A program made the translations under genes and the position numbers. A DNA stretch of 64,000 bases, from contig NZ_JAKFFT010000009.1 in NCBI RefSeq assembly GCF_021502655.1, positions 186,001 to 250,000 of the forward strand, given 5' to 3'. The number at the start of each line of letters is the position of its first letter. Position 1 is the stretch's first letter. The notes beneath the pieces are model-generated. The model saw nothing but the letters and a program-made list of their open reading frames with translations, did no database searches and was not told the DNA's origin. The stretch comes from Dyadobacter sp. CY347. GTDB lineage: Bacteria > Bacteroidota > Bacteroidia > Cytophagales > Spirosomataceae. Of the stretch, positions 17,822-26,422 are shown piece by piece.

Positions 17822-18202
17822 CTAAATGATATTTGGCAGCTTGCGTGATACCGGCCTGAAATACCAGGATACAACCGTGAGGACAATCAGCAATATTGGC
17901 CCGAAAAACTCTTTGGCACCATCACCAGCGGCAATGTGCGAAAAAATAGCGCCCGACATCGCAAAGAAAAAACCCGCATATGCCCATTCTTTGACCAACG
18001 GCAGTTTGGGCATAAGCACAACAATAACACCCAGCATTTTCCATACGCCAATGATAGTCAGAAAATAGAGCGGGTAACCCAAATGCGTCATCATATCCAC
18101 CTCTTCCTTGAGTTTGATGATCTGCACAACTCCACTGGACACCATCCCCAATGAGAGCCAGACAGTCGCAATCCAGTAAATGATCTTGTTTCTCTTTGCC
18201 AT
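17822..18202 (-). CDS. DoxX-like membrane protein
   Basis: A 126-residue integral membrane protein with four predicted helices, of the DoxX-like family. The recognisable part is HLGYPLYFLTIIGVWKMLGVIVVL followed by KEWAYAGFFF. DoxX-like proteins are linked to redox and thiol stress in some bacteria, but mostly lack an assigned reaction. It is the last gene of a leftward operon ArsR - SRPBCC - DoxX, 7 bp after the SRPBCC stop. A related protein is encoded at 44875-45261 (shared KEWAYAGF core). Confidence 0.8.
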   Translation of the reverse strand: MAKRNKIIYWIATVWLSLGMVSSGVVQIIKLKEEVDMMTHLGYPLYFLTIIGVWKMLGVIVVLMPKLPLVKEWAYAGFFFAMSGAIFSHIAAGDGAKEFFGPILLIVLTVVSWYFRPVSRKLPNII

Positions 18203-18209
18203 GATCGGT

Positions 18210-18692
18210 TTATTTTAGGTAATGTACAACTTCCTGCAATCTGTTATGCGCCATATTAATGCCTTGTGCAAAAGGCATTTTCAACGTCTGGTCACGCAGC
18301 TCTACCGTTTTATAAATAATCTGCATGGTAAGCTTGCTGGTTTGCTCAGTCAGTTTTTCAAATTCAAGAAATTCAAGCTGGACGGCAAACTGGAATGGCG
18401 AACCGGGTGTGTTTTCCATTTCAAATGTCCTTGTGATCCTTTGATTGGGGATAAATTCGGGAAACACGCCGTTGGCCCTGAAGACGACGTTACCCTTCGG
18501 GTCGGATGTCTCAAACTCATAGGCCCCGTGTTTTTTGTTCTCGTGTTTCAACACTTTCGTTCCCATCCACTGCGACACGATCTCCGGCTCAGTGTAGGCT
18601 TTGAAAAGTAAATCCAACGGCAGGTCAAACTCCCTGGTGATCAGAATTTCCTGTTTGCCATCTTCGGCATGGACCTTGGTTTTGCGCTCCAT
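18210..18692 (-). CDS. SRPBCC (AHSA1-like) domain protein
   Basis: A 160-residue single-domain protein of the SRPBCC fold, Activator-of-Hsp90-ATPase-1-like. It begins with the conserved strand EILITREFDLPLDLLFKAYTE, then VSQWMG, and keeps the family GxYEF..D..G pattern in GAYEFETSDPKGN. The fold binds hydrophobic ligands in a deep cavity; the ligand is unknown. It sits one base behind the ArsR gene stop and 7 bp before DoxX, a fixed trio found in many Bacteroidota and actinobacteria. Control is probably by the ArsR repressor. Confidence 0.85.
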   Translation of the reverse strand: MERKTKVHAEDGKQEILITREFDLPLDLLFKAYTEPEIVSQWMGTKVLKHENKKHGAYEFETSDPKGNVVFRANGVFPEFIPNQRITRTFEMENTPGSPFQFAVQLEFLEFEKLTEQTSKLTMQIIYKTVELRDQTLKMPFAQGINMAHNRLQEVVHYLK

Positions 18693-18693
18693 A

Positions 18694-19017
18694 TTATTGA
18701 TTGGGTTTATAATTTTTCATAATGTCTTCCAGCTTATTAAACCGGTCATCCCACATGTTGCGGAAGGGCTCGATGAAATCAGCAACCTCTTTCATTTTTT
18801 TTGCATTGATGTGATAATAAATCTCACGGCCGTTCTGGTGCTGTTCGAGCAATTCGCATTCAGTAAGAATGGCCAAATGTTTAGAAACCGTCGGCCGGGC
18901 CGTATCGAAATTGGCGGCAATGGCACCGGCCGTCATGGTCTGCGTCGCCACCAACAGGAGTATCGCCCGTCTCGTCGGATCGGCTATGGCCTGAAATACA
19001 TCGCGTCTTAAATTCAT
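18694..19017 (-). CDS. ArsR family transcriptional repressor
   Basis: A 107-residue winged-helix protein of the ArsR/SmtB type: AIADPTRRAILLLVATQTMTAG, then the recognition helix TARPTVSKHLAILTECELLE, and the wing with QNGREIYYHIN. The metal-binding ELCVCD motif of true arsenic sensors is absent, so this belongs to the non-metal subgroup often found with SRPBCC genes. First gene of the operon ArsR-SRPBCC-DoxX. Two near-palindromes directly before its start codon are probable operator sites for autorepression. Confidence 0.88.
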   Translation of the reverse strand: MNLRRDVFQAIADPTRRAILLLVATQTMTAGAIAANFDTARPTVSKHLAILTECELLEQHQNGREIYYHINAKKMKEVADFIEPFRNMWDDRFNKLEDIMKNYKPNQ

Positions 19018-19020
19018 TGT

Positions 19021-19062
19021 GTAGCTATTTGGCTACGAATGTACGTGTAGTCATTTAGCTAC
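19021..19062. promoter_or_regulatory. Two near-palindromic ArsR operator sites
   Basis: GTAGCTATTTGGCTAC (19021-19036) and GTAGTCATTTAGCTAC (19047-19062) are two 16-bp inverted-repeat sites, 26 bp apart centre to centre. The first begins 4 bp upstream of the ArsR start codon. This is where an autorepressor would block the promoter. Both share the frame GTAG-N8-CTAC; the first is the better palindrome. Confidence 0.7.
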
Positions 19063-19135
19063 GCAAATTTTTCAGTAAATTTTTTTAAAGGCTGCTTTGT
19101 TGGTAGCTTCCATTGCTCAAAACATAATTCTACTA

Positions 19136-21208
19136 ATGAGGAATTACTTCTATCAACATACGCTATCGATTTTACCCAACATTATTTTTCCAATACTGCT
19201 TTCTTTATTTGGCTTAACAAGCTGTAATACAACCAAGAAAGCGGATCATGAGCGTGAGATGAATGTGTGGATTGACAGCCTGGACCGCGAATCGAGAAGA
19301 ATTGGAATTAAAGATTGCATCCGCACCTTTGATTCGCTGATGGCCACAATCGACGGCCAAACATTGGGCGACCGCATGCGCTATTATAAATTTATGAAAG
19401 TCCTCAGCCATCGCGACTCAACACTGACCGAGAATGCATTGAATTATACAGACAGTTTATTGCAACTATTTCCTACACCCCATATCCGTCAGCAATTCCC
19501 GATTGAATATTCCAAAGCGCTGCTATTGAAAGGGGATGATTTGTTGAAACAAAAAAGATTTTATCAAGCCTACCGCAATTACTATAATGGCAAATCCTTC
19601 CTGACCAGCATGGGAGAAACTTGTGAATGCGCGCGTTACAGCAGCAGGATCGCTAGCATTTCTTTCAAGGAGGAAAATTATTACCAGGCCATTGAATATT
19701 GGAAACATGAACTGAAAGAGTTGGCCCAATGCAAGAAATCGGGCAATTTCCAGCTCGAATTCATTGAAATGCAAGGTAGTCTCAGGAACATTGGGATCGC
19801 GCACCTTTACCGCAACGAGCCGGACATTGCATTAAACTATTTTCAGCAAGCCACTGATTTTATCGACAAACATGCCGCCGAATTTCCCCGTGAACGCAAC
19901 TTTATCAAGTTTGCCCGTATCGTTATCCTGAGAAATGAAGCCGAAGCTTATCTGTTAAAAGGAGATACGCAGACTGCCGAAAAGCTCATTAACCGCTGTC
20001 TGATGCATGATAGGGAGATTGACTGGTCGCTGGAAGTTGAACAGGAATCGCGGCAGTTACTCACAAGAATATACATTGAAACCAAAGAATTTAACGAAGC
20101 CGCGGACCAGCTAACATTGCTAAAAAAGCTGCCGGGCGCCTTGAATAATCCTGCCAATGCAATCCTTTATCAGAAATTGGAAGCTTCTATTTTGTTTGGA
20201 CAAGGAAAATTTGAAGATGCGGGGAAGATGCTGATCGCCGGCATGGAGGCCGACAGGGTCATGAAATTTAAAAAGAATGCAGAAAACAAAAGCGACGTGG
20301 GGCAACTGCTGCAACAAATCCAACGGGAGCATGAAGAAGAACTGGATAAAGAGAAAGATGCGCGGGAGGCTTTATTTCTCACATTTACCCTATTACTGTC
20401 AATCACCCTCGCCGTTATCGCCTACCTGATCTGGCGCAGCGCACGGAAGAGCATGCACAATTTACACGCCGTTACTGAACTGAACAAGGTCATTACCCAA
20501 AGCAACATTGTGTTGCAGGATACAGTGAATGCATTGGAACAGGCTGAAATCGAGAATGAGCATGTATTAAAAATCGTTGCCCACGATTTGCGTAACCCGA
20601 TCGCCGCCATTATTTCTGCCTCACACCTCGTTTTTTGGGACGAAAAGCCGAATGAAGAACAAGTTGAGCTCATAGCAGGCATTCAGCAGTCAGCCGGCAA
20701 GGCTAATACGCTGATCAGCCAAATCTTACAATCCAGTTCGGATCGGGAGCGCGTTGCGAAAAGTGATGTTGCGCTGCAGGAGATCGTCCAGTCCTGCATT
20801 GATATGCTGAGCCACAAGGCCAGCGAGAAACAACAAAAGCTGGATTACCATCATGAAAGGGTTACAGTGCCGGTTGACAGGGAAAAAATCTGGCGAGTTT
20901 TCTGCAATCTGCTCAGCAATGCTATCAAATTTTCACAACCAGGCGGGACAATTTGGGTTAATCTTACCAAACAAGATGATAAGGTTCTCCTGACCGTCGA
21001 GGACAACGGGATCGGAATTCCGGAAAACCTGAAAGACGAGATATTTTTACCATTGGGCAATGCGAAACGATCGGGAACTGCCGGGGAGCAGTCATACGGA
21101 ATTGGCCTTTCGATCTGTAAACAAATCGTAGAAGCGCACGATGGGCGGATCTGGTTTGAGTCGGTGAAGGATCAGGGAACTACGTTTTTTGTAGAGTTGC
21201 CCATTTAA
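19136..21208 (+). CDS. TPR-containing hybrid-free sensor histidine kinase, lipoprotein-like N-terminus
   Basis: A 690-residue protein. The ATG at 19136 gives a lipoprotein-type signal (FPILLSLFGLTSC), so the N-terminus may be lipidated. About 370 residues of TPR-like helices follow in the periplasm, then a coiled coil, one membrane helix (LTFTLLLSITLAVIAYLIW), and a cytoplasmic kinase: H-box HVLKIVAHDLRNPI, N-box NLLSNAIKFS, G1 DNGIGIP and G2 GIGLSICK. No receiver domain is fused and no response regulator gene is adjacent, so it is an orphan kinase. TPR histidine kinases are a common Bacteroidota class. The TTG at 19097 was rejected as start because it would put 13 residues before the signal peptide. 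Confidence 0.85.
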   Translation: MRNYFYQHTLSILPNIIFPILLSLFGLTSCNTTKKADHEREMNVWIDSLDRESRRIGIKDCIRTFDSLMATIDGQTLGDRMRYYKFMKVLSHRDSTLTENALNYTDSLLQLFPTPHIRQQFPIEYSKALLLKGDDLLKQKRFYQAYRNYYNGKSFLTSMGETCECARYSSRIASISFKEENYYQAIEYWKHELKELAQCKKSGNFQLEFIEMQGSLRNIGIAHLYRNEPDIALNYFQQATDFIDKHAAEFPRERNFIKFARIVILRNEAEAYLLKGDTQTAEKLINRCLMHDREIDWSLEVEQESRQLLTRIYIETKEFNEAADQLTLLKKLPGALNNPANAILYQKLEASILFGQGKFEDAGKMLIAGMEADRVMKFKKNAENKSDVGQLLQQIQREHEEELDKEKDAREALFLTFTLLLSITLAVIAYLIWRSARKSMHNLHAVTELNKVITQSNIVLQDTVNALEQAEIENEHVLKIVAHDLRNPIAAIISASHLVFWDEKPNEEQVELIAGIQQSAGKANTLISQILQSSSDRERVAKSDVALQEIVQSCIDMLSHKASEKQQKLDYHHERVTVPVDREKIWRVFCNLLSNAIKFSQPGGTIWVNLTKQDDKVLLTVEDNGIGIPENLKDEIFLPLGNAKRSGTAGEQSYGIGLSICKQIVEAHDGRIWFESVKDQGTTFFVELPI

Positions 21209-21231
21209 TTTATAAAACATAAAACAACAAA

Positions 21232-21263
21232 AAGGGCCGTCCCGGATAACCGGAACGACCCTT
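21232..21263. terminator. Bidirectional hairpin between kinase and katG
   Basis: An imperfect stem AAGGGCCGTCCCGG / CCGGAACGACCCTT with loop ATAA lies between the convergent kinase and katG genes. A-rich sequence on the left gives a T-tract for leftward transcription; for the rightward direction the tail TATTG is weak. It most likely ends katG transcription. Confidence 0.65.
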
Positions 21264-21281
21264 ATTGACATATTACCTGGC

Positions 21282-23558
21282 CTATTTAGCCAGATCAAAT
21301 CTGTCGAGGTTCATCACTTTTGTCCATGCAGCTACAAAATCCCTGGCGAACTTGCCAGTGGCATCAGCACTTGCATAAACTTCCGCAACAGCCCGCAGCT
21401 CCGAATTTGACCCGAAAACAAGGTCCGCACGGGTTGCTGTCCATTTTGGCTGGCCAGTCGAGCGATCGCTTCCCAGATAGAGTTCCTTATCCTCACCCAT
21501 CGCTTTCCAAGAAGTGTTCATATCGAGCAGGTTAACGAAGAAATCATTCGTCAGTTTGCCCGGATGTTCTGTGAATACACCATGTTTGGAACCATCAAAA
21601 TTGATGCTCAATGCGCGTAACCCACCGACCAAAACGGTCAGTTCCGGCGCTGTCAATGTCAGCAATTGCGCTTTGTCGATCAGCAGTTCTTCTGTTGAAA
21701 CCTGATAAGTCGTCCCGCGGTAATTTCGGAATCCGTCAGCGGCAGGTTCGAGATAACTTACTGATTCAATGTCGGTTTGCTCCTGCGACGCATCCATACG
21801 GCCCGGCGTAAAAGGAACCGTTACTGCATGACCGGCATCTTGCGCCGCTTTTTCGACAGCTGCGGATCCGGCCAGAACGATGAGGTCAGCCAGTGAGACT
21901 TTTTTGCCGCCGACCTGCGTGCTGTTAAACTCATCCTGAATGCTTTCCAGAACATTCAGAACTTTATGCAGTTGCACAGGATTATTCACTTGCCAGTCCT
22001 TTTGCGGAGCCAAGCGAACGCGGGCACCATTGGCACCGCCGCGCTTGTCCGAACCACGGAACGTAGAAGCCGAAGCCCAGGCAGTGGAAACGAGCTCAGA
22101 AATGCTCAAACCGGATGCCAGAATGTTCGATTTTAATGCCGAAATATCGCCCGCATCGATCAATGTATGGTCAACTGCCGGGATAGGATCTTGCCAGATC
22201 AGCACCTCCTCGGGCACTTCCGGTCCCAGGTAACGTGCGCGCGGGCCCATATCACGGTGCGTCAGCTTGAACCATGCACGGGCGAATGCGTCCGCAAATG
22301 CATCGGGATTTTCCAGAAAATGTCTTGATATTTTTTCGTAATCAGGATCAAACCGCAATGCTACGTCTGTCGTCAGCATCATTGGCGCATGCTTCTTATT
22401 GCTGTCATAGGCATCGGGGATAATGTCACCTGCGTTTTTGGCAACCCACTGGTGCGCGCCTCCCGGGCTTTTGGTCAACTCCCATTCAAATGCAAACAGG
22501 TTTTCAAAGAAATTGTTGCTCCATTGCGTCGGCGTGGTTGTCCAGGTCACTTCCAATCCGCTGGTAATCGTATCCGGTCCACGGCCCGAACCGAAGCTGT
22601 TGCTCCATCCCAAACCTTGTGCTTCCACATCCGCAGCCTCAGGCTCGTTGCCTACGTGATCCGAAGTACCCGCGCCGTGCGTTTTACCGAAACTGTGTCC
22701 ACCGGCTATCAGGGCAACCGTTTCTTCGTCGTTCATAGCCATACGGCCAAATGTGTCACGAATGTCTTTTGCTGCTGCAATAGGGTCAGGATTTCCGTCC
22801 GGACCTTCGGGGTTTACATAAATAAGGCCCATATGTGCGGCGCCAAGCGGCTTTTCAAGCGTCCGCGAGTGGATTCCTTCGCCGGGATCTTCATCAGACG
22901 ACACAACGCCATGGCCTGCAACGCCGGCTACGCCTTTTGCATAACGGTGATCATTGCCCAGCCAGGTGGTTTCCGCTCCCCAGTACACATCTTCATCCGG
23001 CTCCCATACGTCCGCACGGCCACCTGCAAAGCCAAATGTTTTGAACCCCATTGATTCCAGGGCAACATTACCGGTAAGGATCAACAAATCCGCCCAGGAA
23101 AGTTTTTGTCCATATTTCTGTTTGATGGGCCAGAGCAAACGACGTGCTTTGTCCAAGCTTACATTGTCCGGCCAGCTATTAAGCGGCGCAAAACGCTGCT
23201 GACCCGCACCACCGCCTCCGCGGCCATCGAACACCCGGTAAGTTCCTGCACTGTGCCACGCCATGCGGATGAAAAGCGGTCCGTAATGTCCAAAATCGGC
23301 TGGCCACCAGTCCTGCGAATCCGTCATGAGCGCGGTAAGGTCCGCTTTCACTGCTTGTAAATCCAGACTTTTAAATGCTTCTGCATAGTCAAAGTCCGCT
23401 TCCAGCGGATTAGTTTTGGATGAATGCTGACGTAGGATGCTCAGCTTTAACTGATTCGGCCACCAGTCACGGTTCCTCGTGCCACCGCCTGCGGCATGGC
23501 TTTCCATAGAGCCGTTCAGAAACGGGCATTTGTCAATGTTATTTAAGTCCTTGTCCAT
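21282..23558 (-). CDS. katG: Catalase-peroxidase
   Basis: A 758-residue class I heme peroxidase that breaks down hydrogen peroxide and organic peroxides. The distal heme site is in IRMAWHSAGTYRVFDGRGG (Arg, Trp, His), the proximal histidine in ALIAGGHSFGKTHGAG, and the three residues of the Met-Tyr-Trp cross-link are available: W of MAWHS, Y of MGLIYVNPEG, and M of FGRMAMND. The second, non-heme peroxidase-like domain is present and the length matches bacterial KatG. No export signal. It stands alone, leftward, with 124 bp of AT-rich sequence before the next gene; no regulator of the OxyR or PerR type is next to it. Confidence 0.97.
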   Translation of the reverse strand: MDKDLNNIDKCPFLNGSMESHAAGGGTRNRDWWPNQLKLSILRQHSSKTNPLEADFDYAEAFKSLDLQAVKADLTALMTDSQDWWPADFGHYGPLFIRMAWHSAGTYRVFDGRGGGGAGQQRFAPLNSWPDNVSLDKARRLLWPIKQKYGQKLSWADLLILTGNVALESMGFKTFGFAGGRADVWEPDEDVYWGAETTWLGNDHRYAKGVAGVAGHGVVSSDEDPGEGIHSRTLEKPLGAAHMGLIYVNPEGPDGNPDPIAAAKDIRDTFGRMAMNDEETVALIAGGHSFGKTHGAGTSDHVGNEPEAADVEAQGLGWSNSFGSGRGPDTITSGLEVTWTTTPTQWSNNFFENLFAFEWELTKSPGGAHQWVAKNAGDIIPDAYDSNKKHAPMMLTTDVALRFDPDYEKISRHFLENPDAFADAFARAWFKLTHRDMGPRARYLGPEVPEEVLIWQDPIPAVDHTLIDAGDISALKSNILASGLSISELVSTAWASASTFRGSDKRGGANGARVRLAPQKDWQVNNPVQLHKVLNVLESIQDEFNSTQVGGKKVSLADLIVLAGSAAVEKAAQDAGHAVTVPFTPGRMDASQEQTDIESVSYLEPAADGFRNYRGTTYQVSTEELLIDKAQLLTLTAPELTVLVGGLRALSINFDGSKHGVFTEHPGKLTNDFFVNLLDMNTSWKAMGEDKELYLGSDRSTGQPKWTATRADLVFGSNSELRAVAEVYASADATGKFARDFVAAWTKVMNLDRFDLAK

Positions 23559-23682
23559 TTTATGAGGTTATAGTTGAAAAATCTCACGCATACTTACTTA
23601 TGGTTGGCAAGTTATGCTTTTGGCAAGGATAATAACAATCGATTAATTCTATATTTTAATAGGAAAAATCTATTTTGCTGAT

Positions 23683-24180
23683 TTAATCTTCCAGCAAAAA
23701 AACAATCTCCGTCTGCCATTTTTCCGGATCAGGCTCTAACTCAGGATCGACCAGATAAAATTCCGTACGTCCGCCCCACTCCGTCCTGCCTTCCAGCGTT
23801 GTTGATTTTTCTTTAAGCCCCTGCTGCACAATGTAGTTTTCCAGCGCTACATGCGCTTCCATCATATCCTTGAAATCACCTGTATAAATGATGCTTGCGT
23901 AATTGCCAGCCGGAAAGATCCCTGGAACAATATGTCCATTGCCCTCAGCTGCCTGGCTCACAGAAAAACCAGCCTCGCAATCCAGTTCGCCGGACTCGTC
24001 CATCGATTTATAAAGAAAGAAATCCGGCCCGGCCGCTTCAATGTCGTGTTCCAGCATATATTGTTTCACCTCCGGAATCAGTGGTGGGAGTTCATGAGGA
24101 ATGTCGTGCATGTGAACGGTTTTTGCGATGGCCAGATAATGGCCTTCACTGCGGCGCTGTATCGTTGGTTCTGAAAGCAT
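23683..24180 (-). CDS. GyrI-like small-molecule-binding domain protein
   Basis: A 165-residue protein resembling the effector-binding (GyrI/SOUL-like) domain found at the C-terminus of AraC/MerR regulators, here without a DNA-binding part. Features are the opening RRSEGHYLAIAKTVHMHDI, the central GPDFFLYKSMDESGELDCEA, IFPAGNYASIIYTG with the conserved aromatic-Gly turn, and GGRTEFYLVDPELEPD near the end. Stand-alone GyrI-like proteins bind small drugs or hydrophobic compounds; the ligand is unknown. The gene is leftward, between katG and the AraC copy 2, with about 170 bp on the AraC side, so it probably has its own promoter. Confidence 0.75.
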   Translation of the reverse strand: MLSEPTIQRRSEGHYLAIAKTVHMHDIPHELPPLIPEVKQYMLEHDIEAAGPDFFLYKSMDESGELDCEAGFSVSQAAEGNGHIVPGIFPAGNYASIIYTGDFKDMMEAHVALENYIVQQGLKEKSTTLEGRTEWGGRTEFYLVDPELEPDPEKWQTEIVFLLED

Positions 24181-24351
24181 GTGATTTATGATTTGTTTCG
24201 ATACAAATTTACCTGTTCAATCATGACCGTTGATGGCTGATTACGACAAATAAAAGGGCGTATCGCGACAAAGTCACGGCATTGCAGCATTTGTAAAAAG
24301 AACCAAGTCTGGCTTACGCCGCATTTCAACATTCAAAATTTAGAACACTGT

Positions 24352-25275
24352 TCAATTAAAGGAATGCCGGAATTCCATTGGTGAGAGATTGGTTTTGGTC
24401 TTGAAGAGCTTACTGAATGATTGGAGGTGCTCGAAACCCAGTTCGTAGGCAATCTCGCTTACAGACAAATTTGTCGTCGAGAGTTTTTGCTTGGCAAGTT
24501 CAATCAGTCTGTTGTGAAGATGCTGCTGCGTATTCTGGCCTGTCAGGGATTTGAGCAAACTGCTCAGGTAACCCGGCGAAATATGAAGGTTTTCGGCAAT
24601 GTAAGTGACACTCGGCAGGCCCTTTTCAGAGAGTTCGCCACTGTTGAAATAGTGGCTGAGCAGATCTTCCAGCCTGGACAGGATTTCGTGGCTGGTTACC
24701 TTGCGGGTAATGAATTGGCGCTGGTAAAACCGTTCGGAATAGGTCAGCAACAATTCCAACTGGGCAATGATCACGCTTTGACTGAAACGGTCGATGTTGC
24801 CCTCGTACTCCTGCTCAATGTTCTGTGCAATCGTCGTGAGCATTGTTTCTTCTTTATCCGATAAAAAAAGCGCTTCGTAAACGGAATAGTTGAAGAACTC
24901 ATATTGCTTAATGGTTTTGGCCAATGCCGTGTTCCATAAAAAGTCCGGGTGGATCAGTATCATCCACCCTTCCGGCTTGTGCCTTATAATTCCCTTTTCA
25001 ATTTCCACCCCGAAAACCTGGCCCGGCGACATAAAGAACAGCACGCCTTCATCAAAATCCTGGACCTGCTGGCCATATTTAAATTTAGCATTCCCTACCC
25101 TTTTCATGGCAATAGAATAAAAATCATAGATCATACTGAACGCATTCTCGTCAAGAGGCTTGTTCAGATCCTCCATGTGTACAAGGCTTATCAGCGGATG
25201 CGCCGGCTTGGGCAGGCCCGCCGCGCGGTGGTATTCAGTGATCGAATGAAAATGGAAAAGCTGTTTACTGTTCAT
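24352..25275 (-). CDS. AraC family transcriptional regulator (copy 2)
   Basis: A 307-residue paralogue of the regulator at 11249-12160. The sensor half has YGQQVQDFDEGVLFFMSPGQ; the DNA-binding half has VTYIAENLHISPGYLSSLL and SVSEIAYELGFEHLQSFSKL, ending KTNLSPMEFRHSFN. The two proteins share length, motif order and the closing sequence, so one arose from the other or from a recent common ancestor. It lies 43 bp downstream of the epimerase gene on the same strand and is probably co-transcribed with it. The 21-bp-spaced repeats in front of the epimerase are its expected site. Confidence 0.88.
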   Translation of the reverse strand: MNSKQLFHFHSITEYHRAAGLPKPAHPLISLVHMEDLNKPLDENAFSMIYDFYSIAMKRVGNAKFKYGQQVQDFDEGVLFFMSPGQVFGVEIEKGIIRHKPEGWMILIHPDFLWNTALAKTIKQYEFFNYSVYEALFLSDKEETMLTTIAQNIEQEYEGNIDRFSQSVIIAQLELLLTYSERFYQRQFITRKVTSHEILSRLEDLLSHYFNSGELSEKGLPSVTYIAENLHISPGYLSSLLKSLTGQNTQQHLHNRLIELAKQKLSTTNLSVSEIAYELGFEHLQSFSKLFKTKTNLSPMEFRHSFN

Positions 25276-25318
25276 AGCGTTGATAAAGTTCGCGATAATT
25301 TTAGGAATTTTTCACCGC

Positions 25319-26218
25319 TTATGATTGGGTATAAATCCCGCTTTCAATATCCGCAAGCAAAGTCGGGCGTGTCGGGTGCCAGGTCAGCTGCGCTTGCGTC
25401 AATTTGCTCGATGTCGGGCAGTCGATAGCAGCCATGTGGGCAAACCAGCCAAAATGTTCAGCCGCGGCTTCATGGGTAACCGAAATTACCGGGATATTCA
25501 ACTGTTTGCCAATGGCTTCCGCGATGTCTTTCACCGGGATAGCCTCTTCCGCAGCTCCGTGGAAACGTGCTATGCCACCTTTTGCACCCTGCTCGACAGC
25601 CAGTCTGTATAATTGAGCAGCATCCAGCCTGTGGACCGCATTCCAACGGTTTTGTCCCTCGCCAATATATGCTGAAACCCCTTTTTCACGGGCGATATTG
25701 ACCAGTATAGGTATAAATCCGTGACGATCACCTTCGCCATGCACCGAAGGCGCTAAGCGAATGATTGCCGTGCTAACCCCTAATGCTGCAATCGCGTCCG
25801 CAGCTTGTTCGGAAGCGCGCGGCCAGGCAGGATTGAAAGGCGCGACCATATCTTCTGTAGCCAGCTTTCCAGGGCTTACTAAGGCACTTCCGGACGTGAT
25901 CACAAACGGGCGTTCAGAACCGGCTAATACTTCACCAATGGTTTCAATAGCCGTTTTGTCCACCTGGCAAACTTCCGGAAACCGCGTAAAATCGTGGATA
26001 AACCCGGCATGGATCACGCCGTCCGCCTGCGCCGCGCCACTGCGAAGGCTGTCCAGATCTTCCAGATCGCCCTTATGAACTTCCGCACCTGCATTGATCA
26101 GCTTTTGGGCCGATGCATCCGAACGCGCCAGCCCTAGCACCTGGTGCCCGGCACCAATTAATTCCCGCACAATGGCAGTCCCAACGAAGCCCGTGGCTCC
26201 TGTAACAAATACACGCAT
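25319..26218 (-). CDS. NAD(P)-dependent epimerase/dehydratase-like SDR
   Basis: A 299-residue extended short-chain dehydrogenase. The nucleotide-binding motif TGATGFVGTAI is at residues 6-16, followed by LGLARSDASAQKL, whose Arg suggests NADP preference. VKDIAEAIG at the far end is typical of the SDR subgroup around YwnB/atypical epimerases. The usual YxxxK active site is not obvious, as is known for this subgroup, so the reaction cannot be named. ATG at 26218 is chosen because an upstream start at 26269 would put 17 unrelated residues ahead of the fold and extend into the predicted operator. First gene of a two-gene unit with AraC copy 2. Confidence 0.82.
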   Translation of the reverse strand: MRVFVTGATGFVGTAIVRELIGAGHQVLGLARSDASAQKLINAGAEVHKGDLEDLDSLRSGAAQADGVIHAGFIHDFTRFPEVCQVDKTAIETIGEVLAGSERPFVITSGSALVSPGKLATEDMVAPFNPAWPRASEQAADAIAALGVSTAIIRLAPSVHGEGDRHGFIPILVNIAREKGVSAYIGEGQNRWNAVHRLDAAQLYRLAVEQGAKGGIARFHGAAEEAIPVKDIAEAIGKQLNIPVISVTHEAAAEHFGWFAHMAAIDCPTSSKLTQAQLTWHPTRPTLLADIESGIYTQS

Positions 26219-26240
26219 AATGGATCTTTTTTTGTTTCTA

Positions 26241-26299
26241 CAAAGATCGCATACAGCAATGCGCAGCATTTAGCCAAATCCCCTTTTGATTTAGCCGAA
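26241..26299 (-). promoter_or_regulatory. Promoter and paired AraC half-sites before the epimerase gene
   Basis: On the minus strand GATCTTTG (26241-26248) is a one-mismatch version of TAnnTTTG. Upstream of it, ATTTAGCC occurs on the plus strand at 26268-26275 and again at 26289-26296, exactly 21 bp apart; the minus-strand readings are TTTGGCTAAA and TTCGGCTAAA. The proximal site starts 50 bp before the epimerase start. Spacing, position and core (TTYGGMTAMA) match the sites before the aldo/keto reductase at 13223-13254. Confidence 0.68.
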
Positions 26300-26422
26300 A
26301 AGTGGAAAGTTTGGGTCTGGATCGATTTCAGGTAGTGATCAATCAATTTTTGAGCTGACATTCGATAACTTTGAAGGAATAAGTTGTATTTTTAAGAAGA
26401 TTTAACCTGCAAATAATTCTAT

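Noticed and set aside
19097..19135. TTG start for the histidine kinase
   Set aside because: The ATG at 19136 gives a proper lipoprotein signal; the upstream 13 residues do not fit.
22389..23054. Plus-strand ORF of 221 codons
   Set aside because: Fully antisense to katG and explained by codon bias of the real gene.
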